Source: Tetragonia tetragonoides (taxonomy: Eukaryota; Streptophyta; Magnoliopsida; Caryophyllales; Aizoaceae). Taken from it: a stretch of 64,000 bases of DNA. The stretch spans positions 18,450,001 to 18,514,000 of the forward strand of contig CM076154.1 of assembly GCA_038025085.1 (NCBI GenBank), given 5' to 3'. Numbering within the stretch: the first letter of the stretch is position 1; each line of letters begins with the position of its first letter. The notes beneath the pieces were generated by a model. That model was not told the origin of the DNA. It searched no databases and saw only the letters and a program-made list of their open reading frames with translations. Positions 44,420 to 54,934 of the stretch are shown here, one piece after another. Made by a program: the position numbers and the translations under genes.

Positions 44420-47400
44420 TTCCTCTCTAACCAAGTGCACCAAAGAATAGCTAAACAGGCACACCGGCACAAAATCCTACCCTCCTTCCCCCTCCGCATA
44501 GCAGAAAATCGCATCTGTAGGAATTGCCCCACAGTAGCAGGGCACACAAAAGGCTCCCCACACAACAGCCTATCCCACAAGGCCCTCGCAAAATTACACA
44601 TCACAAACAAATGCAAACAACTCTTTCCGTCTTGCCGACACATCACACACATGCTGGGAAGAAGACACATATGTGGCCTCCGCCGTTGCACCATATCACT
44701 AGTGTTCACCTTACCAAGCACCAAAGTCCACACAAAAGCACGAACCTTCAGAGGAACCTTGGACTTCCAAATATAAGAGGAAAGGGGAAAATGTGGAAAC
44801 TGTGACGGAAGGCTAAGATGATGGAGGAAGGACTTGGAAGAGAAAACCCCAGAGGAGTCCCCAATCCAAGTCCGAGAATCGTCCCTAGGGACGAGAAGCC
44901 TAGTGTGGAGGACACCCAGGAGGGAAAGGAGTTCCTCCATTTCTATATCGCGGGGTGGTCGTCGAAGGTGTAAGTCCCAGGAACCACCAGCCTCTGAGTA
45001 AAAATCAGCCACAGGCGCCCCGTGAAGAGTGGACAAACGAAAAACCCGCGGATATATAGAAGAGAAAGGAGTTTCACCATTCCACACATCTTCCCAGAAC
45101 CGAACCCGTTGACCATTACCCACATTATACCTGACCAGGGGAAAGAATAAAGACGATACCTGGGAAACGAACTTCCAAGGGCAAGCATGGGAGACAGTGG
45201 AGCTGGCTTGCGCGTCCCACCTATTATGCTGAAGGCCGTACTTGCTTCTGATAACTCGGTGCCATAGGGAGTCAGATTCTAGGGGAAAACGCCATAACCA
45301 CTTACCCACTAGCGAAATGTTTTTGGACACCAACCTACCAAAACCCAAGCCCCCCCTCAGTTTTCAGCCGGCAAACATGGTCCCAACTAACCAAATGATC
45401 TCTCTTACCCTCACCAGCCCCGACCAAAGAAAGTCCCTCATCATCCTCTCAATCCTATTAGCTACACTAACAGGAATTTTAAAAAGGGAAAGGTAGTAAA
45501 GAGGGATGCTAGCTAGGCAGGAATGTAAAATAGTGATCCTCCCCCCCAAAGAGAAATACACCCCTTTCCAACCATCTAGACGCTTAGCCACTCTAGACAC
45601 CACCGGCTCCCAAAAGGAAACCGATCTAGGATTACCCCGAGGGGCACCCCCAAATAAGACCTGACAACCCACTAGACCAGCCAGGGAGTTCAGAACATCC
45701 TCCCCCACGTTAACCCCCGCCAAACTACACTTAGACAGATTAATTCTCACCCCAACACAACCTAAAAAACTTGTAAGAGCGTAAGTACCCTCTTAAAACC
45801 TTCGGCTTCAGCCGAAAGGAAGAGGATCGTATCATCGGCAAACTGCAGGTGGGAAACACAAACCCTTTCCCGACCCAACCGAAATCCCTCAACAAGCCCC
45901 CGCTCCACACCCCTATCCAACATTCGGCCAAGAACATCAACGACAAGGGTGAATAGAAAAGGGGAAAGGGGATCCCCCGGCGCAAACCACGTGACGAAGT
46001 AAACCAGTCACGCGCGGCCCCATTACAAGGACAGAAAAACTAGCGTTGGACAAACAACCCCTTATCCAGTTGCGCCAACGCCCCCCGAAGCCCTTCCTAT
46101 CTAAGACGCGATCCAAAAAACCCCAACTAACTCGATCATAAGCTTTCTCAAAGTCCAACTTAAAAACAATCCCAGAGTGGTTATTCCGGCGAGCACCATC
46201 AACCACCTCATTAGCAACCAATGCTGCATCAATGATCTGGCGACCCTCCACAAAAGCGCTCTGGGCAGCCGAGATAGTCCCAGACAAAACCGCCCCAAGT
46301 CTAATAGACCGGACCTTAGTTAAAATCTTATAGACGCTGGTGAATAAGCTAATAGGCCTAAAATCCCTCACCTTAATCGACCGATCCTTCTTAGGGACGA
46401 GGGTGATAAAGTTAGAGTTCATACTCTTCCCAATCACCCCTGTGGCATGAAACTCATTAAAAACCCCAAGCAGATCCTCCTTGATGACCTCCCAGCAATC
46501 CTGGTAATAGGCCATAGTGAATCCATCCGGCCCGGGGCTTTCTCTCGATCCATCCTAAACACCGCTGCCCGTATCTCCTCTAACTCAAAAGGGCGCTCAA
46601 GCCAATCCCGAAGCAATGGCGTAATAGGGGACCACTCAACTCCCTCCAACATCGGTCTATCAATCACTTCTTCCTCAAAAAGACCCTTGTAGAATGCTGT
46701 AATCTCGTTAGTAATCCTACTCACATCAGTCACACGCTCACCATCATCAGTCTCCAACTCCCGAACAAAACTCCTCCTCCGCCTCCCATTAACCACTTTA
46801 AAGAATAACCTAGAACTCACATCCCCCTCCTTCGCCCATCTCCCCTTCATCTTCTGACGCTGACTCTGCCTTTCCTTTAGCAAAACCTCCTCTAGACTAT
46901 TTTTCAAATCAACAATCTTCCTCAGCAACCCCTCATCATGGCCCTCCTCGCTCAAAGCCCGATCTGTCACCAAAATCTCCTTAAGGATCTCCCTCTTTCG
47001 CACCCGCACATCTCCAAAAGTCTCCTTATTCCAAACTTTCAAACGTTCCTTAACAAATCTCAACCTCCTCATGAAACAGTACCCCCTCCAGCCCTCAACC
47101 TCACACTCCGCCCACCAATCCCGAATCTTAACCCCAAACTCCACGTGGGAGCACCACATATTCTCAAAGCGGAAAGGGGTCGGGCCCCACTGAATGGGAG
47201 CAGAATGTAAGACAAGGGGAAAATGATCAGAACACGAACGGGGCAGGATACCAAAGATGGAAACTCATCCTCAAAATCATTCGTAACAAGGAACCTATCA
47301 ATCCGAGAGGCTACATCCCGCCTCCGGCTCACACCCCTAAGTAAACTGAGCATTATCTAGAGGCAAATCGCGAAGGACAGACTCCCTGATAAAGGAATCA

Positions 47401-47885
47401 AACTCAATCATACCCCTAGTCAACCCCTTACCACGTCGTTCCCCCGCATGACGGATCACATTAAAGTCACCCCCAATAACCCATCTAGGGGAACAGAGAC
47501 CAGCAAGAGCTGCCAACTCCTCCCAAAATGACTCATGGTCAGCAACCCCACACGGGCCATAAACAGAAGACACCCACCAATCACCCCTCCCACGAACACT
47601 CAACAGAACCGACACAGTAAAATGCCCAAAATGAGACTCAACTCGAGACGCAAAACGGGAATCCCAAGCAATAAGAATACCCCCCGACGCTCCTACAGAA
47701 GGCAAACAAACCCAGTCCTTAGACCCTGCCTCCCAAAGACTTCGAACAAAAAAAGAATCCACTCCCTCAACCTTCGTCTCCTGAAACATCACCACATCCG
47801 GAGACGCCCGGCTGACAACTTCCTGCACTAGACTACGTTTCTCTACCATCCCCAGACCATTGACATTCCAACTCAAAATCTTCAT
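44419..47885 (-). pseudogene. LINE-D ORF2: endonuclease, reverse transcriptase, zf-RVT (main part)
   Basis: Starts MKILSWNVNGLGMVEKRSLV at ATG 47885. Endonuclease: VVMFQETKVEG, WVIGGDFNVIRHAGERRG, LDNAQFT; then a frame change near 47337. RT: MKGRWAKEGDVSSRLFFKVV, DRSIKVRDFRPISLFTSVYK, SAFVEGRQIIDAALVANEVV, KLDFEKAYDRVSW. Frame changes near 45940-46010 damage the GLRQGDPLSP-type block. C-terminal part: VSKNISLVGKWLWRFPLESD, and zinc-finger residues in CVMCRQDGKSCLHLFVMC. At WLERN (44419) it is cut by LINE-C. Confidence 0.9.
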
Positions 47886-50151
47886 CTAAAACCACCGATA
47901 CCCCTAGACCTACGACTCCCCCCTTCCCCATAATTATGGGTCGTTTCAAGGCCCCAAAGCTCCCTAATGCCAACCCTGTTTCTCCGAGAGGGAGGTCCCC
48001 TCGAAGACACCTGAACATTAGCTACCTGACCTGAAGTACCAACAACCCGAAAACCAAGATCACAAAGAAGAGACTCGGTCGTCCCTCTCACCCGCCAATG
48101 GTGGAATGGTCACAACCGTCCCCCCGGCCTCTGACTCCCCATGGCACAACGGAGCAACAGAAACTTCCGGCGCTCCCCATCTCCACCGCTTGCACCTGAA
48201 AAAACATTAGCAGATGTCAGCAATAGAACAAGCAGGTGCTTTTTGGGGAGTAGCAACAAAAGGAGAATAAAAGGGTAAAGGGGAAAAGGAAGTAGAAAGG
48301 TCCTCTTGGGCACGCGCCCTGGTATCCTCGGCACAAGGAACACTGTGAATGGGCTCCGAGATCTGCTGCGTCGTCACACCCCGAACCATCTCAGCATTAA
48401 ACAAATTCACCTCCTCTATCTCCTCCACCTCCTTATCCTCAAACTCCCTTAACCTGTTCAAGAGTAAATCATCGTCACCATCCAGTGACCCAAGAAGATC
48501 ATCCTCATCATCATCATCAAAAATTGATTCCCAGTAGGAGGATCCCCCCTGGGTACGGGTAAAATCTAGTACAGGTTCCCCACAAAAATCCCTTTGTAAC
48601 CTCGCCTGAGACTCAGCTACAGGAACTGCTTGCTGAACTCGTGCCCCAACCTCCGCTAGCCAGGTACCAACATGACACAATTCTCAGAGAAAACCCCCTC
48701 TCCATAGTGGAGAAGAAGCTACAGCAGCCCGTGTCAACTGCCCAAGGCCTGCCAAACCATTACTCTTCACCCCCTCTGACCCCCTAAGAACAGCAACACC
48801 CTCGCCACCTGATACAGGTGTTTTAGGGACAACTTCCACCTGCAAATTTCCAGAAGAAAACCCACTTCTACCCTCCCCGCTAACGGGCCCAGTACCCGCC
48901 ACTGGCTCGCCGGAATCAGATATAACACCCTCCCCACTGACCTGCTCAGGATGCGACAATAGCTCACCGGAGGCGGTTTCCACAGCCTTCCCACTATTCA
49001 CCGCCAGCCCTAAACCACCTGACGGCTCCTTACCACCTGGATTCGTGCCGCCCAGACCACCCTGCTGTCTCCGCCTGGGCCAGGAAGGCTGCCCACGACG
49101 ACCGCCGGAATTTCCCGCCACCGCCGGAACATGGCGGTGCCCAGAACCCCCTGGTCGCCATCGACTTCGGTTGCCGGAGCTCTGCTACCGACCAGGCAGG
49201 CCCTCTTGCTGAAGAGTCAGCTTGCTGTCCTTGAGACGCCTGCTGTCCCAATCTGAGAAAGGCAGAGGGTCGGGCCCCATGAACTGGGCCTGAGTGCTGG
49301 TGTGTCCCTCTCCCTTCCCCTGCTCTGGGCTGAAGAGATCTAGAACCTTGTTGAACTCCCTGGAATTCTTTAGGCCCAGAAGTGGAAGTAGGCCTATTAT
49401 TATTATTAAAAGACCCCTGGGCCCGTTGACTCACAGAAGGCCCTAGCCTGGAAAACACTGGCTGCCTTCCCCCATCACGTGCCTGAATACCATTATTTAA
49501 AAAACCACGTGCTGTAAATCCAGCCCTTGTTTCTGGGTCAACCCCAGTAAATTCCAAGCGAGAATCTTGCGCTGAAAATTCTCGCCTACCATAACAGTCA
49601 CGACCGTTACCATTGAAGGTCCCAAAAACCAGTGGTCTCTCCCACCTTCGATCAGCATGACTCACTGGGTTTCCGGCAGCGTCATCACGCCCCGTCCTAC
49701 TTTGAACCGGGATTACAGCCCCATCCCAAGAGATTTCTGTCGACCCGCACCGCCTGCAACAAGGAGGACTCCGCACAGGTCGAGGAGCCTCGTGGGCCCT
49801 CTGAACTGCATCCATCAACGCCACCCAACCATTCTCTCTCTTACCTTCTGCAATACGAATTGCCACCGGCCTCCGATCAAACGGAATCTTCTCAAACAGG
49901 AAAAAGCGACCCCCAGTGTTCTCTGCAATTCGAAGGGCCAGTATGTAACCATCACCCAGTCGTTTAAGTAACCCCTGATCACGGCCTTTACCATTCCACA
50001 AAGTATGAGAAGATTGCACCCACCATTGGAACTCCTCCCTCTTCATGCAAATTTCAAATTTCTTGTTGCGGACCTCCTCAACAAAGTGATAAAGAAAACC
50101 ATCAAAACGTAACGTGAAGCTCTTCCAATCTGACCTAAAAGAGATCACCAT
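47882..50151 (-). pseudogene. LINE-D ORF1, same type as LINE-C ORF1
   Basis: Starts MVISFRSDWKSFTLRFDGFL. The N-terminal domain shares the pattern REE-x-x-WW, LW-x-G, GDGYILALRI, GRFFLFEK, GW-x-AL with LINE-C. Later, PVFSRLGPSV and SAFLRLGQQ carry the F-x-R-L-G motif. Then come a Gly/Pro-rich segment, a frame break near 49030, an acidic patch (FDDDDEDDLLGSLDGDDD) and a basic tail ending at TGA 47882-47884, which overlaps the ORF2 start. A frameshifted homologue of the intact LINE-C protein. Confidence 0.75.
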
Positions 50152-50312
50152 GATGAAAGAAAATAATCAAAGTAACAGAATTGAGAGAAAAGTGATGTTC
50201 AAAAGCTAATGAAACCACACAGAATCGTGCGCGTAGGCACCCAGAGCCCCCCCACCGCCGGTGGAGAGGTGGTTCTCCGGTGACCCAACACTCTCCCTCC
50301 ACGAACACAAAC

Positions 50313-50646
50313 AGTTTGTAGTTAAAAATCTAAGCGAATGAATGCCTTAAATAGAAGGTGATTGATGGCAAACATTTGGCTGACATGAGACAATAACCCT
50401 AAAAAGACGGATACATTACTCTTGACAACCTCAAGCTTGGGGTGGCTAATAATAAGATCAAGACTGGAAATCCCTCTCAATAATCCAAACTTTGATTCGT
50501 GTGCCGATAATGCACAGCTAGCACCATTATTTCGGCCTTTAAATATGTTTTCAAACTCAGATATCACATTTTGCTCGATCCGAACTCTCCCTCCCTCCCT
50601 CCCTCCCCCCCTCTCTCTCTCTCCCTCCCTCCCTCCCTCCCTCCCT

Positions 50647-50683
<37 letters not shown>

Positions 50684-50966
50684 CGAACACAAACAGTTTG
50701 TAGTTAAAAATCTAAGTGAATGAATGCCTTAAATAGAAGGTGATTGATGGCAAACATTTGGCTGACATGAGACAATAACCCTAAAAAGACGGATACATTA
50801 CTCTTGACAACCTCAAGCTTGGGGTGGCTAATAATAAGATCAAGACTGGAAATCCCTCTCAATAATCCAAACTTTGATTCGTGTGCCGATAATGCACAGC
50901 TAGCACCATTATTTCGGCCTTTAAATATGTTTTCAAACTCAGATATCACATTTTGCTCGATCCGAA
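50313..50966. repeat. Tandem duplication, period about 382 bp
   Basis: The block beginning CCACGAACACAAACAGTTTG (the last bases of LINE-D plus its target site and flanking repeat B) occurs at about 50300-50586 and again at 50682-50966, nearly identical. The copies are separated by a C/T microsatellite at 50587-50681. The duplication includes the LINE-D end, so it is younger than that insertion. Confidence 0.85.
50587..50681. repeat. C/T microsatellite (CCCT and CT units)
   Basis: About 95 bp of CCCT/CT repeats at the junction of the tandem duplication. Long reading frames here are composition artefacts. Confidence 0.95.
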
Positions 50967-51536
50967 AATCCATTTGTATTATGTTTTCTTTTTGCAAAGG
51001 TATACGAAATCCTAACTTTGCCGTTCTTATCTGGTAGTCCAACACTTTCGTCCGGATATCCGACCCACAAATCCGGATCGGATACAAATCTGGATCGGGT
51101 ATCCGATCTTTTGGATCAGCATTGAACATTTGTGCTTTAAAGATCACTTCTTGCAAATCACTACCCAAAGACAGGGTCTCCCACTTTTGCAGTTTTGCTT
51201 CTTAATTATAATAACCCAGACATCCTAGACTAGTCTTTTACATTATGTTCTCTTTTGCACTGAATGAGGAGAAAGCAACTTAAGAGGCAGTGTATTCAGA
51301 GCATATGGAACACTTAAACTCACTTAAGTTGAAACTTGATAAGGAAAATAAGCTAAACCAGGTAGTTTGTAGTTAAAATTTTCAAGTGTAATTAATGCCA
51401 TAAACAGAGGGAAGGTGATTGATGGCAAACATTTGGCTGTTATGAGACAGTTTCCTTAAAAAGGTCCCAAGTTTGGGAGATGTGCCAATAATAATACGAA
51501 GGTGGGAAATCCCTCCCAATAATCCAAAGTTCTGAC

Positions 51537-51618
51537 CTGTAAGCCAATAATGCACCGTTACCTAAAACCATTACTTCCTGTAAGCCAATAATGCACCGCT
51601 ACCTAAAACCATTACTTC
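51537..51618. repeat. 41-bp tandem duplication
   Basis: Unit starting CTGTAAGCCAATAATGCACC repeated twice (51537-51577, 51578-51618) with one difference, inside repeat block B copy 5. Confidence 0.9.
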
Positions 51619-51689
51619 GGCCGTTAAATATGCAGTTAGAAAAACAAAAGTTTGTAAAAAAAACTCTTTGATAAATTTTCTTCTTTTGG

Positions 51690-53130
51690 ATTAAAAAAAT
51701 TTTTATTGAAACTGGAAATGTAAGCAGTTACAATCAGGAGGACAAGTAGTCCTCAAAAGAAAAAACTAGAATACAATCAGGAGGACAAGTAGTCCTCTAA
51801 AAGCCCCACTTTCTTTCCTGGAGAGAGGGGGGGGCTTTTACCAAATAAACAATGTGGGTAGTTTTGACTCCTCATTAACCCAACCTTTAAATACAATTCA
51901 AAAAAGAGTCTTGCTTAGGTCATCAAAGTGAAAAGCACTTGGCACCTCCTAGGAAGGGTACAAGTCCTTCACAACTATCATATGACAGCGAGAACAAAAG
52001 ATAAAAACATCATTGCCATTAGTTCTGATCACGAAGTACCGCAGACAATTTTGAGAATTTCTGTCCTCTACAATGGATTTCCTGCACAACTTCTCTATAT
52101 CTGATCACTCGATGATTTCAGGTTTTGAAACCTTCCACATTTCTCGCCCTTCCTAATCATGTAAATAATGGAAGCTGCCATCACACCCAACACACAGGTT
52201 TCAATTTGTGTTCTCTAAGCATTTGAATTAGCCAGTTCTTATCATTTCTTCCAGGCATTGATTGCCTGCATTCACCAAGACAAAGCAGAATCGTACCCAA
52301 ATTTTCAGTAGCAACAAAAAGCAAGTAATCTAGGGTTTCAAGACAGCCAGAACAACAAACGCCACACTCCATGTCAACCTGCAAGCCTCTTTTTTGTAGA
52401 CTATCACCTCTGTGCAGTCTGTCTTGCATAACATGCCAATCACTAAACTGATGCTATGGCAAGATACCAGGTTTAGGGACAGTATTCCTCCAGTGCACCT
52501 TTTGCATGATAGCATTAAAACGTTATAAGCTTTTTTGATGGAAAAGCAACGGCATTGGTGATTCTTTTTTTAGATAAAAAGAAATTTTATTAAAACCAAA
52601 AGAGAATTACGGCGTAAGAGGACAAGTAGTCCTCATAAAGTGAAAAGAAAACTAGTTACAAGTCTCCCCAACGACGCTGAACATCCATAAGAGGCACTCC
52701 CTTAAAGGCCCCAACTGCTTTAGCCCAAAGGGTTGCCAAATAAACGTCTCGACCCCAAACAAAATCAACTGACCTACAACTTTCAGAAAAAATCCTAGTG
52801 TTTCGCTCCAACCAAAATGCACCAAAATATAGCGAAAAAAGCACATTGCCATAACAACCAAGTCTCTAGACCCCTCCCCCAACCAAGACACCGTGCCTTT
52901 GAATGCTAAACAAAGGTAGCTGGGCAAACAACATTCTCTTCCCTCATACAAAGCAATCTCCGACAACAATTCCAAGCAAACTCACATTGCATTGGTGATC
53001 TTACTCAAGTCTTGTGAATTTCCAATCCACTGTCTAGCATCGAAAAACTTCCCAACCACCCAGCTGCCCGCCTTGATGAAATTGGAGTTGCAAGAGAGTC
53101 ATTGCTCTAGATGAAATACATATCAACATA
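51690..53130 (-). mobile_element. LINE-E, 5'-truncated, decayed (interrupted by LINE-F)
   Basis: Minus-strand LINE remnant. Recognisable zf-RVT region at 52515-52181 (CLETLDYLLFVATENLG, CLGECRQSMPG), and upstream of LINE-F the segment reading DARQWIGNSQDL near 53040. The 3' UTR carries the hairpin GAGGACAAGTAGTCCTC twice (51738-51754, 51781-51797) because 43 bp are duplicated. Many frameshifts. Confidence 0.75.
52563..52988 (-). mobile_element. LINE-F, 5'-truncated 3' end fragment
   Basis: The last about 105 codons of a LINE ORF2 of the LINE-C/D family (SVDFVWGRDVYLATLWAKAV, GAFKGVPLMDVQRRWGDL), then the hairpin 52618-52634 and the tail TTTTTATCTAAAAAAAG. Flanked by GCATTGGTGAT (52552-52562 and 52989-52999). 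Inserted into LINE-E. Confidence 0.9.
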
Positions 53131-53647
53131 TGTATCCATCGTATCCAGAGCTCGTCCTTTATTTTGGATACAGCCCACAAATGCTTCATGATGGCATTTG
53201 TAAGGGGAGGGAATGAGCAAGGGATTGGTGTGAGAGAAGCATGGAGTGGAGAATGAATAGGTTGGGTTGGGACGAGGGGGGGGGGAAAGGGGGGGAACTA
53301 TAAATTGATATTGTATAAGTAAATTTATTTAATAGTATTTAGAGCCAGGTTAGCAAGTGTTTGACGAAACACTATCTGATTGCGGTGCATTATTGGCATG
53401 CAGGCCATAACTTTAGATTATTGAAAGGGATATCCCGCCTTGTGATTATTATTCACACATGGCTTGAAGTATATCAGAGTAATTTTTCCAAAGAAAAACC
53501 AATATTAGGTGCCTTTTCCGGTAATATTTTAAGATGTGATTGGTCCATTTGCCCAAAATAAAAACATCATCCCAACTATTAACAGGAGTGAATCTGATAA
53601 TAATGAAAACACTTCAACACTTTATATTCCAGCAAGAACCATCTGAC

Positions 53648-53792
53648 CTTAAATTGATCAATACGTCTTTTTAATTTCTGCTTGTTGACCTCTTTATCCT
53701 TTATGTCAACAGCTTCATCTTGCCCAAGTTCAAAGTCATCAATTATCTCTGGACAATCAACTGGATCGATAACTATATCATCTTCAAGAGTC
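53648..53792 (-). CDS. UBLCP1: UBLCP1 exon 2 (acidic linker)
   Basis: Acceptor TATTGCAG, donor AAG/GTCAGA. 145 bp: one base completes the Gly codon of exon 1, then 48 codons beginning TLEDDIVIDPVDCPEIIDDF and ending LKRRIDQFK. It matches the linker between the ubiquitin-like and phosphatase domains of plant UBLCP1. Confidence 0.92.
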
Positions 53793-54189
53793 CTGCAATA
53801 CCAACATGAGTTAAGAATATTTCTGAAAAATCAGAGTCAATTTACAATAAGGGGATGAACAGGGGTGGAGAGGAAACATAAAAGAAAATAAACCCTCAAA
53901 ACCCTGATTGCTAACTCGAGTACACACCCTATGGTTAGTCAACTAAAAATGGTAACATTACGCAAGTAATTCTTATTTAAAGCACATGTACAGTTTTGTT
54001 GATAAGCAGCATGACAAAAAGAAAATAATAATGACGAATTGCTAAACATAGGCGTAGATCATTAGGATGAAGCCATGGGTCTCAATACACAATGCACATT
54101 TCAACCTTAGCATCAAACTTCACATGCTTAGAACTAGAAGTGTCACCACATTTGAAAGGCTGAAACCAGAACCAACTTTACGCAGCATT

Positions 54190-54910
54190 GTTTTCCTTTT
54201 TTCATAAATAAAGAAAAGCATATTGATCTATTCCAGAGGTCCCAAGTTCGAGTGCCCTCAGTGCCTGGTCGTTAACTTCAGGGCCCATGGGATTAGTCAA
54301 GTAAAGCTTAGATACCCATGTTATCTAAAAGAAAAAACACATAAATGTAGTGTCAAAGAATACATGGAGGACAAGATATCCTCCCAAAATATAACTTATT
54401 ACAGACTATCCCAATTATGTTGGACCACAGTAATAGTATTTCCCTTGAAAGCCCCACTAGCTCTAGCCCATTAGTGCGCTAGATAAGTGATCCGATCCCA
54501 AAGTATATCATCCAAAATTGACACCCCATCAAAAGTTCAAGCATTCCCTTCCAGCCGAAGACACCAAAGAACCGCAATATTGCATTGCGCTACAACAATC
54601 CCTTCTCCCGTCTTCGCCCAAAACTCACGCAACACACCTGAAGGAACGCTTCCAGACTAAAATGGTTAATCCACTCCTTCCCAAAAATCCCAAACAACCC
54701 TCCCAAAATACAAGGTGCATTATCACACGTTAGGAACACATGTACCGCAGTCTCAGAACTTGCCGACAAAAAAGACAAATATCAGGGGAAAGAGCCACCC
54801 CTGGTGTCCTCCTCTGACGTATGTCATTAGTGTTTACCCGATCCAGCACCAGGGTCCACACAAATGCTCGCACTTTGAGGGCACCTTCGATTTCTAAATA
54901 AGATCTGCTA
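54190..54910 (-). mobile_element. LINE-G, truncated, with a SINE inserted
   Basis: C-terminal ORF2 remnant: KVRAFVWTLVLDRVNTNDIR and zinc-finger residues near 54770-54740. The hairpin GAGGACAAGATATCCTC is at 54367-54383. The tail (about 54190-54226) is separated by the SINE copy at 54227. Same family as LINE-C. Confidence 0.75.
54227..54345 (+). mobile_element. SINE copy 2 (5'-truncated)
   Basis: Starts ATTCCAGAGGTCCCAAGTTC within the tRNA-like head, keeps a decayed box B, lacks about 15 bp present in the full copy, and ends CCCATGTTATCTAAAAG. Confidence 0.8.
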
Positions 54911-54934
54911 TAGGACACGTAATTGCTTTCCTAT

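Larger units (their letters stand above)
38241..50312 (-). mobile_element. LINE-D in UBLCP1 intron 2 (interrupted by LINE-C)
   Basis: L1-type LINE on the minus strand, 5' end at 50312 and 3' end at 38241, flanked by AGTTTGTAGTTAAAAA (38225-38240 and 50313-50328). ORF1 at 47882-50151; ORF2 at 47885 down to 44419, resuming at 38503 after LINE-C. Its net length without LINE-C is about 6.1 kb. The 3' end reads CTTATCTAA followed by T rather than A, unusual for a LINE tail. The 3' UTR hairpin is at 38299-38315. Confidence 0.9.
32797..53647 (-). other. UBLCP1: UBLCP1 intron 2 (20,851 bp), filled with repeats
   Basis: Donor GTCAGA after AAG at 53648; acceptor TTTGTAG before 32796. Contents from left to right: plain AT-rich sequence to about 34.1 kb; degenerate repeat blocks 34.1-38.2 kb with a foldback element at 35730; LINE-D with nested LINE-C 38.2-50.3 kb; more repeat blocks to 51.65 kb; LINE-E with nested LINE-F to about 53.1 kb; unannotated DNA with a G-rich tract near 53275-53297. 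All LINEs here are in the same orientation as the gene. Confidence 0.85.

Noticed and set aside
50322..50690. 122-codon minus-strand frame with long Glu/Arg/Gly runs
   Set aside because: It is a translation of the C/T microsatellite and duplicated intron sequence; no start context or homology.
54223..54474. Plus-strand 83-codon frame
   Set aside because: Formed by the SINE fragment and antisense LINE sequence; no independent support.
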